Position numbers and translations under genes: made by a program. From an uncultured Candidatus Competibacteraceae bacterium (lineage in GTDB: Bacteria; Pseudomonadota; Gammaproteobacteria; Competibacterales; Competibacteraceae): DNA of 64,000 nucleotides. A model generated the notes under the pieces. The model did not search any database, was not told where the DNA came from, and saw nothing but the letters and a program-made list of their open reading frames with translations. The DNA is taken from the NCBI GenBank assembly GCA_903879705.1, contig CAIRMO010000126.1, positions 1 through 64,000 on the forward strand, in the 5' to 3' direction. Shown here piece by piece: positions 47,454 through 58,841 of the stretch. Numbering within the stretch: position 1 is the first letter of the stretch; every line of letters starts with the position of its first letter.

Positions 47454-48100
47454 CAGAATCGAATCCCGTTGGCCATTCGGGCCAAAGCATTCAAGGTCGC
47501 CGCCGCGAGGCTACTACCGCCGCGTCGGCCCAACAGCGTGATGCACGGGATCTGAAACTCGCTCGCGGCCACGTCCCACAAGGCTTGCTTGGATTCAGCG
47601 GCGTTGATGAAACCGACCGGCATCCCGATGATCAGCGCCGGACGGGGTGCGCCGCCGTCCAGCAGTTCCAGCAACCGGAACAGGGCGGTCGGGGCGTTGC
47701 CGATAGCGAGGATGTTACCCACCATGTGCAGCGGCCACTCGGTCATCGCCACCATCGTGCGGGTTTCGCCCAACTGGCGGGCACGGTCAGCAACCTCGGG
47801 CGCATTCAGGAAACAGCGCACCTGACCGCGCAAATAGCGCTTGCTGATGCCACGGTTAACCATTTCGATGTCGCACAGGACATCCGCGTTTTGAGCCAGC
47901 GCCGCCAGGCCGGCTTCGACCGCGCCGGGGCTGAACTGGAGATCGTGAACGATGCCCGGATCGCCGGCGGTGTGAACCAGTCGCATCGCCACCTGCTGTT
48001 GATCGGGATCGAAGCGGGACAGATCGGTCAACTGGCGAATCTGGATAAACGACTGGCGTTCGATTTCGTCAGGATCGCGGAGGTACTCAAAGCGGGGCAT
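47453..48100 (-). CDS. cobH: Precorrin-8X / cobalt-precorrin-8 methylmutase
   Basis: 215 aa, with GGAG before the ATG. Signatures: EIERQSFIQI, RLVHTAGDP (catalytic His), LCDIEMVNRGISK, IGNAPTALFRLLEL and GMPVGFINAAESK. It moves the C11 methyl group to C12 to give hydrogenobyrinate or its cobalt form. It follows cbiX by 22 bases. Confidence 0.95.
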   Translation of the reverse strand: MPRFEYLRDPDEIERQSFIQIRQLTDLSRFDPDQQQVAMRLVHTAGDPGIVHDLQFSPGAVEAGLAALAQNADVLCDIEMVNRGISKRYLRGQVRCFLNAPEVADRARQLGETRTMVAMTEWPLHMVGNILAIGNAPTALFRLLELLDGGAPRPALIIGMPVGFINAAESKQALWDVAASEFQIPCITLLGRRGGSSLAAATLNALARMANGIRF

Positions 48101-48122
48101 GGCGGCTCCAGGTGATTCAAGG

Positions 48123-48947
48123 TTACAGGCTCATATAACGGTAGGCGCAAAACTGGCAGTTCATCCGCGCTTCGCCGCGTTCCGCTTCAGCCAGCCGTTC
48201 CAGAAAAGTCTCAACGATCAGCGGATGCGCGTTCAGATACGGCGCAACCACGGCCTGAACCTCGGAATGACGACTTTGGTAAGCAGCGACGGTGGCGCTG
48301 ACCTGTTCGACCAACCGGCCAGCGAATAACAGGTAAGGAAAGACGATGAGTTGCTTGAACCCGAGCCGATGCGTCCGTTCCAGCGCCTCGGCCATCAGCG
48401 GCACGGCAACGGCGGTATAAGCGGTTTCCGCCCAGCCAAAGCCCATGCCTTCCCATAACAGGCGGGTGATCTTGCTGATATTGGCGTTGGCGTCAGGATC
48501 GGAACCACCGCGCCCGATGATCAACAGCAGCGTGTCCTGCCGGGCGTAATCCGGCTCGAAGTGCGCCTCGACACTTGCGATCCGCTCGCGGGCAACCTGC
48601 AACAACTTTGGGTGAATGCCTAAATCTGCACCAAAGGTGATTTCCAGCCCCGGATGCTCAGCCTGAAAAGCGTTGAGAATCGCCGGAATATCGTTCTTGA
48701 CATGACCCGCAGCCAGCAGCAGCGCCGGCAGGGCGATAATCTGGCGGAACCCCTGCTGCCACAAGCTTTCCAGCGCCTCAGGCACACTGGGATCGACCAG
48801 TTCCAGAAAACCGCTCAAGCACCTCCGGTCAGGAAGCGCCTGTTGGACCTGTTCAGCCAGTCGGTGAAATTCGGCGACACCGGCGGCAAGGCGGGTGCCA
48901 TGTCCGATCAGCAGGACAGCGGGCGGGGAATCTGCGGATGGAATCAT
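48123..48947 (-). CDS. cbiX: Sirohydrochlorin cobaltochelatase CbiX (long form)
   Basis: 274 aa from the ATG at 48947; a TTG two codons earlier is less likely. Two chelatase half-domains: AVLLIGHGTRLAAGVAEF with a metal-binding His, ALPALLLAAGHVKNDIP with the second, then LLIIGRGGSDPDANANI and FPYLLFAGRLVEQV in the C-terminal half. It ends with NCQFCAYR, a Cys pair seen in several long CbiX proteins that may bind a metal or cluster. It inserts cobalt into sirohydrochlorin and starts the cob gene row cbiX-cobH-cobL-cobI. No cobalamin riboswitch is seen upstream. Confidence 0.9.
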   Translation of the reverse strand: MIPSADSPPAVLLIGHGTRLAAGVAEFHRLAEQVQQALPDRRCLSGFLELVDPSVPEALESLWQQGFRQIIALPALLLAAGHVKNDIPAILNAFQAEHPGLEITFGADLGIHPKLLQVARERIASVEAHFEPDYARQDTLLLIIGRGGSDPDANANISKITRLLWEGMGFGWAETAYTAVAVPLMAEALERTHRLGFKQLIVFPYLLFAGRLVEQVSATVAAYQSRHSEVQAVVAPYLNAHPLIVETFLERLAEAERGEARMNCQFCAYRYMSL

Positions 48948-49095
48948 TAGCAATGGCGGTCATTGGGAGCGAATTTTCAGCATTGTACAGACTGGCCACA
49001 GTCGCCGCCAAAATCCGGAACGGGGTGAACGTGTGGAAAGGGTGTAACCTCGACTTCAGAATTTAACTTGGACCCTTGGCCGCGGAGGACGCGAT

Positions 49096-49824
49096 ATGTC
49101 TGCTTATGCCTTTCCTTTAGCCGAGATTGTTTACCCCGAGAGCGATGGACTTCCTATGGCGGAAAGCGATTTTCAGCGTGAATATCTCATGTATGCGGTG
49201 GAAGCCTTACGCCTTCACTTTCAACCACGGAACGACATCTACGTTTCCGGCAACCTGTTTATCTACTACGAGGAGGGCAATCCCAAGGCGGTGATCGCGC
49301 CGGATACGTTTGTGGTAATCGGCGCTCCTAACCATGATCGGTCTTCCTATAAGCTCTGGAAGGAACCCAAGGGACCCGATTTTGCCCTTGAAATCACCTC
49401 TAAAAGCACTCGCGGCGAGGATCAGGGCGCCAAGCGCGGCATCTATGCCTTTCTTGGTGTGCGCGAATACTGGCAATACGACCCGACCGGCGATTACCTG
49501 GACCCGCAACTCCAAGGATTCCAGTTAATTGAGGGCAATTACTGGCCGCTATGCGCCGCCAGGCCGATTCCCGGCGGATTCAGCCTGCATAGCGCAGTGC
49601 TGGATTTGGATTTGCGCCTCGAAAATGGTCAGTTCCATTTCTACGACCCGCGCGCTCAGCAACTGCTGTTGAACCATCGGGAAACCGAACAGGCCAGACA
49701 GGAGGCGAATCGGGCCAGACAGGAGGCCGAGAGGGTCGCGGCGCGGGAAGTGGCGCTGCGCCAGGCGGCTGAAGCGCGGTTGGCCGAACTGGAGGCCCGC
49801 CTGCGGGGATTGGGAGAGATCTGA
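49096..49824 (+). CDS. Uma2-family (DUF820) nuclease-like protein
   Basis: 242 aa, GGAGG upstream of ATG. The PD-(D/E)XK-like Uma2 fold (about 15-180) shows DTFVVIGA, PDFALEITSKSTRGED (catalytic E-x-T region), DQGAKRGIYAFLGVREYWQYDP and a QGFQLIEG end. Residues 195-240 are a charged coiled coil of repeated RQEAxR units. The family is expanded in cyanobacteria and in some environmental proteobacteria; function is unclear and endonuclease activity is predicted from fold only. It stands alone between the cob genes and pgeF. Confidence 0.88.
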   Translation: MSAYAFPLAEIVYPESDGLPMAESDFQREYLMYAVEALRLHFQPRNDIYVSGNLFIYYEEGNPKAVIAPDTFVVIGAPNHDRSSYKLWKEPKGPDFALEITSKSTRGEDQGAKRGIYAFLGVREYWQYDPTGDYLDPQLQGFQLIEGNYWPLCAARPIPGGFSLHSAVLDLDLRLENGQFHFYDPRAQQLLLNHRETEQARQEANRARQEAERVAAREVALRQAAEARLAELEARLRGLGEI

Positions 49825-49923
49825 CGGTGGACCTGGAGAAAGCATCCGCCATCATTGACCGGGATCAGGCCGAAGGATGGTCGTGTGCTATAAGCATCCC
49901 AAATCGGTTGTAGAGGTAGAACA

Positions 49924-49997
49924 GGCATCCTGTCCGTGTTTAGCCCACGGGCAGGATGCCCGTGCTACGATAAATTCCACAACTCAAGTCGGATTCC
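49924..49997. repeat. 74-bp dispersed repeat, copy B
   Basis: GGCATCCTGTCCGTG...CACGGGCAGGATGCCCGTG then CTACGATAAATTCCACAACTC and a GGATTCC end. It matches 3563-3636 over its full length. It lies between the convergent Uma2 and pgeF genes. Confidence 0.85.
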
Positions 49998-50015
49998 GGT
50001 AGTTTACAATTTTTG

Positions 50016-50765
50016 TCAGACCTCCAGCCAGATCAGGCTGGCCATGCGCCCGGTGCTGTGTTCGCGGCGATAGGAAAAAAATCGCGCCGGTTCGCTGAAC
50101 GTGCAGCAGTCGCCGCCATAAATCCCATTTACGCCCAACCGTTGAAGTTGTCGCCGCGCCAGTCCGTACAGATTCGCCCGCCAGCGTCCGGCGGGCGAAG
50201 GGCGAAAATTGGCGGTGTTTCCGGCATCCAGCGCCAGAAAAGCGGCGCGAACTTCTTCTCCCACCTCGAACGCATCTGGGCCAATCGCCGGTCCCAGCCA
50301 GGCCAGCAGTTCCGCCGGCGGTTTTCCCAAGGGCCTGACCGCCGCCGCAACGACTCCCCCGGCCAGCCCACGCCAGCCGGCATGAACCGCCGCGACCACG
50401 GTTCCCGACCGGTCGCATAACAGCACTGGCAAGCAATCCGCCGTCATCACTACGCAGGGTTGGCCGACTTGGCAGGTCCAGGCGGCATCGGCAGCGATCG
50501 GGGAATGCACTGTTTCAGCGGCAACCACAACCGTACCATGCACCTGCTCCAGCCAGGCCGGCTCGGTCGGCAACCGGGCAGCCACTGCCAGCCGTCGCCG
50601 GTTTTCAACGACATAATCTGGCTGATCGCCGACATGCCCGGCCAGGTTCAAATCGGCATAAGGCGACCGGCTGACGCCGCCGAGCCGAATGGTGCTGACC
50701 GCTCGCACCGTAGCGGGTGCCGGCCAGTCGGGGATGATCAGCATTTCGGGGCGTAACTCACCCAT
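50016..50765 (-). CDS. pgeF: Multicopper-polyphenol-oxidase-like (YfiH/PgeF) family protein
   Basis: About 249 aa; the ATG at 50765 follows GAGGGT and overlaps the rluD stop by 8 bases, while homologues would also allow a start at 50744 (MLIIPDWP). Signatures: LEQVHGTVVV (His ligand), VMTADCLPVLLCD (Cys/zinc ligand) and AAVHAGWRGLAGGVV (His ligand). The family was called laccase-like; zinc-dependent purine nucleoside phosphorylase/deaminase activity and cleanup of peptidoglycan precursors have been reported. It is translationally coupled to rluD, as in enterobacteria. Confidence 0.92.
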   Translation of the reverse strand: MGELRPEMLIIPDWPAPATVRAVSTIRLGGVSRSPYADLNLAGHVGDQPDYVVENRRRLAVAARLPTEPAWLEQVHGTVVVAAETVHSPIAADAAWTCQVGQPCVVMTADCLPVLLCDRSGTVVAAVHAGWRGLAGGVVAAAVRPLGKPPAELLAWLGPAIGPDAFEVGEEVRAAFLALDAGNTANFRPSPAGRWRANLYGLARRQLQRLGVNGIYGGDCCTFSEPARFFSYRREHSTGRMASLIWLEV

Positions 50766-51720
50766 GTCGACCCTCGGCGTCATCGGTCAGAATCGCCAGC
50801 AACTCGGTCAGATCGGGGGGAAGTTCCGCCCGCCACTCCAACCGTTCATCCCGCACCGGATGGGTCAGCGCCAGTCGCCCGGCGTGTAACGCTTGCCGGC
50901 GAAACTGCTGAATGGCCTCAATACAGCGCGGGGACGCCCCCGGCGGAATCCGCATCCGCCCGCCATACACCGGATCGCCCAGCAACGGCAGGCGGTTATG
51001 GGCCAGGTGTACCCGAATCTGATGGGTGCGACCGGTTTCCAGCCGGACTTGCAGCAGGGTATGGGCGCGGAACCGGCGCACCACCCGATAATGGGTCACC
51101 GCCGGTTTGCCGCCGGGTGTCACCGCCATCCGCTGCCGATCGACCGGATGCCGGCCTACCGGGGCGTTCACCACGCCACCCGTTACCGGTAAGCCATTGA
51201 CCACGGCCAGATAGTCCCGCTCGATCTGTCGCTCCTGTAGTTGCGCTACCAGCGCGGTATGCGCTCGGAGACTGCGTGCGACCACCAGCAGCCCGGTAGT
51301 TTCCTTGTCCAGTCGATGCACCAGCCCGGCGCGGGGCAAATGCGCCAGTTCCGGATAATGATGCAGCAGGGCATTGACCAGGGTGCCGTCGCGGTTGCCA
51401 ACAGCGGGATGCACGACCAGTCCCGCCGGTTTGTTGATCACCAGTAAATCAGCGTCCTCATAACAGCAGATCAGCGGAATATCCTGGGCGATGGCTGTGG
51501 TTTCAACCGTCAGCAGCAGTTCACCACTGACGGTTTCGCCGCCGGTGACTCGATCCCGGGAACGGCGGATCTGTCCGTCCACTCGCAATTGCCCGGCCCT
51601 GAGCCATTGCTGTAGCCGGTTGCGGGAATAGCTCGGCAACAATTCCGCCAATGCCTGATCCAGCCGCAGACCGGCGCAGGTCGCCGGGATTTTGCAGTCA
51701 ATCCGTTCGGTGTTAACCAC
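50758..51720 (-). CDS. rluD: 23S rRNA pseudouridine(1911/1915/1917) synthase
   Basis: 320 aa from a GTG with AGGA 9 bases upstream. The N-terminal S4 domain (about 15-75; LDQALAELLPSYSRNRLQQW) leads to the RluA-type catalytic domain with RAGLVHRLDKETTGLLVVA, which holds the nucleophile Asp. GRTHQIRVHLAHNRLPLLGD completes the family pattern. It modifies helix 69 of 23S rRNA. Confidence 0.94.
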   Translation of the reverse strand: MVNTERIDCKIPATCAGLRLDQALAELLPSYSRNRLQQWLRAGQLRVDGQIRRSRDRVTGGETVSGELLLTVETTAIAQDIPLICCYEDADLLVINKPAGLVVHPAVGNRDGTLVNALLHHYPELAHLPRAGLVHRLDKETTGLLVVARSLRAHTALVAQLQERQIERDYLAVVNGLPVTGGVVNAPVGRHPVDRQRMAVTPGGKPAVTHYRVVRRFRAHTLLQVRLETGRTHQIRVHLAHNRLPLLGDPVYGGRMRIPPGASPRCIEAIQQFRRQALHAGRLALTHPVRDERLEWRAELPPDLTELLAILTDDAEGRHG

Positions 51721-51731
51721 CCGTCAGTTCC

Positions 51732-52883
51732 TCATGGCGATAGATTCGGTCGGGAAGTTTCAATTAAAAATAGCGCTTGCAAGTATTGTTCTACCCGATC
51801 CCGGTCAGCGGGTTTAATCGCTGTTTGTCTTACTGGCGTTCTGAATCGGGAAAGCAGGCGTTTATCTTGATCATTGATGGATGGATTGACAAACCCCAGT
51901 TTCGGTTCCGGCTTTAGCGGGATGAATGGCAACCAGGGTAGAGAACGCTGAATGACTGGATTCAAGGTAATCACGGTGTCCTGCCGGTTTTTAATTTTTT
52001 GCCATTCTATTCTGATTTTTGTATCCTGTTTGCGGCCCACTAATAAAATAAAATTGCTGCGGAGTTCGTTACTTTTTTCCAGTTTCTTTAGTCTAGCAAT
52101 CTCGCTGGTAATTTCAGGCAGCGCCCCCCAATGAATAAATTGCAAGGGTTCAAAGCCGGTAATTTCCAAAATTTTCAGCAACGCTTCCAAAGTATATGTT
52201 TTTGCATACGGATGCAGAAATAGATCGGCAAGCCCTGAATCAAAGTCGGCTTCTGGCGTGGCGTCAAGATAATCCCTGAACCGACTCCCAGTTGGGGCGT
52301 TCCGGCAAAGCTGTTTCAGTTCCCGAAGAGTGTGAACACCGAGCATTCTCATCGCCGTTCTAATCGACTGAGCCGAGCGCCGCGCACTTTGACTGTAAAC
52401 CATGATTCTCATAAATCCGGCGGGGTTCAGCCAGGAATGGAGGGCATTCAGTGCAGTGATCACATCAGGAATATGGTGTAAAACACCGTAGCAATCAATG
52501 AAATGAAAGCGCTGGTCTTTTAAAAAATCAGAACCGGCTGTTTGAGTAATATCACCCCGGATAAAATTCACATTGAAATAACCATGAATCCAGCTATGAA
52601 GTGTGGCTCTCCGCAGATTAGCTTCCGACAAATCAAGCGCCGTTATTTGTGCTTCCGGATTGGCGACAGCGGCCGGATACGGCGAAAAGCTGCCACATCC
52701 GGCCAGCAGGATTTTTCGCTCTTTTTGCGGTAGTCTTTCACCATTAAATCGCGCCCACAGTGCATCGAGATTGAGGGCATAAGCGTCGCAGGTTCTTACC
52801 GAAGCCCAGAGCGGGAATTGCGGATACACATGCCGTTCATAATGCGCCTTGACCGCATCTTGCAATGACCTGAACGGTTCCAT
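51732..52883 (-). CDS. Class I SAM-dependent methyltransferase
   Basis: 383 aa. The AdoMet-binding core (about 55-175) has ILLAGCGSFSPYPAAVANP, ITALDLSEANLRRA, FIRGDITQ and CYGVLHHIPD. Residues 190-260 are helical (YLDATPEADFDSGLADLFLH) and the C-terminal 100 residues have no recognised domain. GC is lower than in its neighbours. The substrate is unknown; similar proteins are found in many environmental bacteria. It lies 15 bases after... upstream of metH's stop on the same strand, and 11 bases before rluD's start, so it is probably co-transcribed. Confidence 0.8.
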   Translation of the reverse strand: MEPFRSLQDAVKAHYERHVYPQFPLWASVRTCDAYALNLDALWARFNGERLPQKERKILLAGCGSFSPYPAAVANPEAQITALDLSEANLRRATLHSWIHGYFNVNFIRGDITQTAGSDFLKDQRFHFIDCYGVLHHIPDVITALNALHSWLNPAGFMRIMVYSQSARRSAQSIRTAMRMLGVHTLRELKQLCRNAPTGSRFRDYLDATPEADFDSGLADLFLHPYAKTYTLEALLKILEITGFEPLQFIHWGALPEITSEIARLKKLEKSNELRSNFILLVGRKQDTKIRIEWQKIKNRQDTVITLNPVIQRSLPWLPFIPLKPEPKLGFVNPSINDQDKRLLSRFRTPVRQTAIKPADRDRVEQYLQALFLIETSRPNLSP

Positions 52884-52898
52884 TGGCGGTTTTTACTC

Positions 52899-55800
52899 TT
52901 ATTCTTCCGGCTCATATCCCAGATTCGGCGCCAGCCACTTTTCCGCCTCCGTCATCGTCCAGCCCTTGCGCTGGGCGTAATCTGCGACTTGATCCCGATC
53001 TACTCGACCTACGCCAAAATAGCGCGCTTCGGGGTGACTGAAATACCAGCCGCTGACTGCCGCGGTTGGCGTCATGGCGAAGTTTTCGGTTAAATGAATC
53101 CCGGCTTGATGATCAATATCGAGCAATTGCCAGAGTTGCCCTTTTTCAGTGTGATCGGGGCAAGCCGGATAACCGGGGGCAGGACGAATGCCGCGATAGT
53201 TTTCGGCGATCAAATCGTCATTGCTGAGAGCTTCATTCATTGTATAGCCCCAGAATTCTCGCCGAACCCGTTCATGCAATCGCTCGGCGAAGGCTTCGGC
53301 CAGCCGGTCAGCCAGCGCCTTGAGCAGAATCGCGCTGTAGTCATCATGCGCCCGCTCAAATTCAGCTACCCGTTCATCAATACCGATGCCGGTAGTGACC
53401 GCGAATGCGCCCAGATAATCCGCCAAACCGGATTCACGCGGCGCGATCCAGTCAGCGAGGCATCGATAAGGCTTTCCGGCAGGTTTAAGCGTCTGCTGCC
53501 GCAAATGGCACAGCGTCACTAAAATTTGGGCGCGGCTATCGTCCGTATAAAGCGCAACGTCATCAGCGCCACTTCGATAAGCCGGAAAAAAGCCAATCAC
53601 CGCTCGCGCAGTTAACCAGTTTTCCGCAACGATTTTATTCAGCATGGCCTGAGCATCGGCGAATAAATGCCGGGCGTGTTCACCCTGTTCCGGATCAGCA
53701 AAAATTGCTGGATAGCGTCCACGCAATTCCCAAGCCTGAAAAAAGGGCGTCCAGTCGATTCGTTCCGCCAATTCCGCCAGTGGGTAGTCATCAAAAGCGC
53801 GAATGCCGAGAAAACCCGGTTTTGGCGGATGATAAGCCGACCAGTCAACCATTGTCGCTTGAACGCGGGCTTGCGCCAGTGACAACAGTGCTTCCCGGCT
53901 CCGGCGATTGATGTGCTGTTCACGTTTCTGGACGCAGTCAGCTTTGGTTTTAGCCATATAGCCAGCTTTAGTAGTAGCGCCAATCAGGTTTTGCGCCACG
54001 CCCACCGCCCGCGAAGCATCTTTGACATAGATCACCGGGCCTGGATAGTGCGGATCAATCTTGACTGCGGTGTGCATAGCCGAAGTGGTTGCGCCGCCAA
54101 TCAGGATCGGGATAGTAAATCCCTGCCGGTGCATTTCCTTGGCGACATTAATCATTTCATCCAGTGATGGCGTAATCAGTCCAGACAGTCCGATCATGTC
54201 GGCGTGATGTTCAATGGCGGCATCCAGAATTTTCTGGGCAGGAACCATCACCCCAAGATCGATAACCTCGAAATTATTACATTGCAGGATTACGCCAACA
54301 ATATTTTTGCCAATATCGTGAACATCGCCCTTAACCGTCGCCAGCACCAAACGGCCATTGGAACGGCGCTCACCGCTGGCCAGTCCCGCCTCAATAAACG
54401 GAATCAGCCAAGCTACCGATTTTTTCATAACCCGTGCTGATTTAACGACTTGTGGCAGAAACATTTTTCCAGCCCCGAACAAGTCACCGACCACATTCAT
54501 GCCGTCCATTAACGGCCCTTCAATCACTTGCAAGGGGCGTTCAAAGTGCTGGCGGGCTTCCTCGGTGTCAATCGCAATGAACTCGTCAATGCCTTTGATT
54601 AAGGCATGTTCCAAGCGCTTGGCGACCGGCCATGAACGCCATTCTGCGCTCTCGCCGCCGCGACCTCGGCTGGAAGACTCGGGGGAATCTTCTTTATATT
54701 GATCTGCGACTTCCAGTAACCGTTCTGTAGCGTCTGGGCGGCGGTCGAGAATCACATCTTCGACCCGATTGCGCAAATCCAGCGGAATCTCTTCGTAAAT
54801 CGCCAATTGCCCAGCATTGACGATCCCCATCGTCATACCGGCCTGAATGGCGTGATAAAGAAAAACCGAATGAATCGCCTCGCGCACCGGATTATTGCCC
54901 CGGAATGAGAACGAGACATTGGATACGCCCCCGGAAATCAGCGCATAGGGCAATTCGGCTTTAATCCGCCGAGTGGCGGCAATAAAATCCAGTGCATAAC
55001 AATTATGCTCATCAATACCAGTGGCGATGGCAAAGATATTAGGATCAAAAATAATATCCTGTGGCGGAAAGCCGATCTGCTGAGTGAGAATCCGGTAGGC
55101 CCGTTCACAAATAGCGAATTTGCGCGCCGCAGTATCGGCCTGACCCTGTTCGTCAAACGCCATGACAATCACGGCTGCGCCATAGCGGTGAACCCGCCGG
55201 GCTTGCTGAATAAAACTGGCTTCACCTTCTTTCATACTAATAGAATTGACCACTGGCTTGCCTTGAATGCATTTGAGACCGGCTTCCAGAATCTCCCATT
55301 TGGAGGAATCCAGCATCACCGGCACTCGGCTGATATCCGGTTCAGCCGCAATCAGGTTGAGAAAAGTGGTCATAGCCTCCTTGGAGTCCAGCATTCCCTC
55401 GTCCATATTGATGTCAATGATCTGCGCGCCGTTATCGACCTGCTGGCGGGCAATATCGAGCGCAGCGTTATAGTCGCCGGCTTTAATCAGCCGTTTGAAG
55501 ACAGCCGATCCGGTGACATTTGCGCGTTCGCCGATGTTAATAAATCCCAGTGGTAGACCGATATTCAGTGGCTCCAATCCGGCTAACCGACAACGCGGTT
55601 CAATCATTGGAATGGGGCGCGGCGGTAATCCTTGCACCGCTTCAGCCAGCGCCCGAATGTGGGCCGGCGTGGTGCCGCAACAACCACCGACGATATTCAG
55701 CAGGCCGCTTTCTGCAAACTCGCGGATGATTGCCGCCATTTGTTCCGGCGTTTCGTCGTATTCGCCAAACGCATTGGGCAGGCCAGCATTGGGATGAGCC

Positions 55801-56606
55801 GAAACATAGGTGTCGGCAATCCGTGATAGCTCAGCGACATACGGTCGTAGTTGCTTGGCGCCGAGCGCGCAATTCAGGCCAAAAGACAGTGGGCGGATAT
55901 GCGACAGCGAGTTCCAGAAGGCTTCGGTGGTTTGCCCGGACAGGGTGCGGCCCGAAGCATCAGTAATCGTGCCGGAAATCATCACTGGCAATTTTTGGCC
56001 GGTGTCTGCAAAGAATTGCTGAATGGCGAACAGCGCGGCCTTGGCATTCAGCGTGTCAAAAATGGTTTCGACCAGCAGTAGATCGACACCACCTTCAACC
56101 AGCGACTGAGTCGCCTCGGTATACGCAGCAACCAGTGCGTCAAAATGGATATTGCGAAAGCCGGGATTATTGACATCCGGCGACAGGCTGGCAGTGCGGT
56201 TGGTCGGGCCGAGAATACCGGCGACAAACCGGGGCCGGTCAGGAGTACTGTATTGATCAGCGATTTCCCGCGCCAATTGCGCTGCTGCCCGATTCAATTC
56301 CGGCGCAAGACTCTCCATGCGGTAGTCGTGCATGGAAATAGACGTCGAATTGAAGGTGTTGGTTTCAATAATATCGGCACCGGCTTCAAGATAAGCCGTA
56401 TGGATTTCACCAATGATCGCCGGTTGAGTCAGGGTCAGCAGATCGTTATTGCCTTTGAGGTCGGTGGGCCAGTCGCGGAACCGCTTGCCCCGATAGTCCG
56501 CTTCCTGCAAAGAGTAGCTTTGAATCATGGTGCCCATCGCACCGTCGAGAATCAGGATACGGCGATTCAGCAGGGCGGACAGTTCAGCAGTGCGATCAAC
56601 GGTCAT
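52899..56606 (-). CDS. metH: Cobalamin-dependent methionine synthase
   Basis: 1235 aa from the ATG at 56606 ([20 protein letters not shown]); 23 extra upstream codons lack homology. Four modules: homocysteine binding (1-325) with the zinc Cys pair in [12 protein letters not shown]; methyl-tetrahydrofolate binding (355-620); cobalamin binding (650-880) with the Co-ligand His in DVHDIGKN; AdoMet reactivation (900-1235) with [15 protein letters not shown]. It transfers methyl from folate to homocysteine. Length equals the E. coli enzyme plus about eight residues. No cobalamin or SAM riboswitch seen; it follows yraN by 38 bases. Confidence 0.96.
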   Translation of the reverse strand: MTVDRTAELSALLNRRILILDGAMGTMIQSYSLQEADYRGKRFRDWPTDLKGNNDLLTLTQPAIIGEIHTAYLEAGADIIETNTFNSTSISMHDYRMESLAPELNRAAAQLAREIADQYSTPDRPRFVAGILGPTNRTASLSPDVNNPGFRNIHFDALVAAYTEATQSLVEGGVDLLLVETIFDTLNAKAALFAIQQFFADTGQKLPVMISGTITDASGRTLSGQTTEAFWNSLSHIRPLSFGLNCALGAKQLRPYVAELSRIADTYVSAHPNAGLPNAFGEYDETPEQMAAIIREFAESGLLNIVGGCCGTTPAHIRALAEAVQGLPPRPIPMIEPRCRLAGLEPLNIGLPLGFINIGERANVTGSAVFKRLIKAGDYNAALDIARQQVDNGAQIIDINMDEGMLDSKEAMTTFLNLIAAEPDISRVPVMLDSSKWEILEAGLKCIQGKPVVNSISMKEGEASFIQQARRVHRYGAAVIVMAFDEQGQADTAARKFAICERAYRILTQQIGFPPQDIIFDPNIFAIATGIDEHNCYALDFIAATRRIKAELPYALISGGVSNVSFSFRGNNPVREAIHSVFLYHAIQAGMTMGIVNAGQLAIYEEIPLDLRNRVEDVILDRRPDATERLLEVADQYKEDSPESSSRGRGGESAEWRSWPVAKRLEHALIKGIDEFIAIDTEEARQHFERPLQVIEGPLMDGMNVVGDLFGAGKMFLPQVVKSARVMKKSVAWLIPFIEAGLASGERRSNGRLVLATVKGDVHDIGKNIVGVILQCNNFEVIDLGVMVPAQKILDAAIEHHADMIGLSGLITPSLDEMINVAKEMHRQGFTIPILIGGATTSAMHTAVKIDPHYPGPVIYVKDASRAVGVAQNLIGATTKAGYMAKTKADCVQKREQHINRRSREALLSLAQARVQATMVDWSAYHPPKPGFLGIRAFDDYPLAELAERIDWTPFFQAWELRGRYPAIFADPEQGEHARHLFADAQAMLNKIVAENWLTARAVIGFFPAYRSGADDVALYTDDSRAQILVTLCHLRQQTLKPAGKPYRCLADWIAPRESGLADYLGAFAVTTGIGIDERVAEFERAHDDYSAILLKALADRLAEAFAERLHERVRREFWGYTMNEALSNDDLIAENYRGIRPAPGYPACPDHTEKGQLWQLLDIDHQAGIHLTENFAMTPTAAVSGWYFSHPEARYFGVGRVDRDQVADYAQRKGWTMTEAEKWLAPNLGYEPEE

Positions 56607-56644
56607 AAGAGAAATTCCGGTTATTTTTGGTAAAACGATGAGCA

Positions 56645-57004
56645 TCAGGTGAGTTGAAAAGCGTCCTGAATCCATTCGATCTGTGGTTCATCGCTGGCTT
56701 GGAGAATAGCCACCACATCAAAACGGCACGGCGGATTTTGGCTCTGGCGCTGCAAATAAAGAGCAGCGGCGTGTAATAATCGCCGCTGCTTGGTGCGGGT
56801 GACCGATTCAGCGGGAGCGCCATAGCGGGTATAACTGCGACTGCGCACTTCCACAAACACCAGGTATTCACCATCGCGCATGATCAAGTCCAGTTCACCG
56901 CCCCGGCACCGGAAATTGCGCGTCACCAGGACTAATCCCTGTGCTTCCAGATGGCGACAGGCCACTTCCTCGGCGGCGGTTCCCTGGGCTACGCGACTGA
57001 TCAA
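56645..57004 (-). CDS. YraN family (UPF0102) nuclease-like protein
   Basis: 119 aa. The endonuclease-like core has [40 protein letters not shown] with the D...ExK-like metal-binding residues, and [14 protein letters not shown], ending [12 protein letters not shown] at 57004 is the only near start; homologues often have 10-15 more residues at the N-terminus, so the true start may be an unusual codon further up. The role is unknown; a Holliday-junction-nuclease-like fold is proposed for the family. Confidence 0.85.
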   Translation of the reverse strand: MISRVAQGTAAEEVACRHLEAQGLVLVTRNFRCRGGELDLIMRDGEYLVFVEVRSRSYTRYGAPAESVTRTKQRRLLHAAALYLQRQSQNPPCRFDVVAILQASDEPQIEWIQDAFQLT

Positions 57005-57039
57005 TGCGGTCTCCGGCGACAGGCAAAGGGCGAATGCGC

Positions 57040-58704
<1,665 letters not shown>

Positions 58705-58787
58705 CGTTTTCAATCGGGTGGTTGGCGAAGTGGCGGTCAATCTAACGATTGGCCGTTATGCCGTAAAGAGGAATAAATGATCAACAA

Positions 58788-58821
58788 CGAAAAGCCCCGC
58801 TTCGGGGCAGAAGCGGGGCTT
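58788..58821 (-). terminator. Terminator of the lipase gene
   Basis: On the minus strand, AAGCCCCGCTTC-TGCCCC-GAAGCGGGGCTT is a perfect 12-bp stem followed by TTCGTTG. It is 20 bases beyond the lipase stop and upstream of ettA. Confidence 0.85.
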
Positions 58822-58841
58822 GGGTCAAAGCGGAATCGTGG

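Noticed and set aside
48948..49095. Cobalamin riboswitch before cbiX (also looked for at 35415-35580 and before metH)
   Set aside because: No B12-box core or expected stem order could be found in any of the three leaders.
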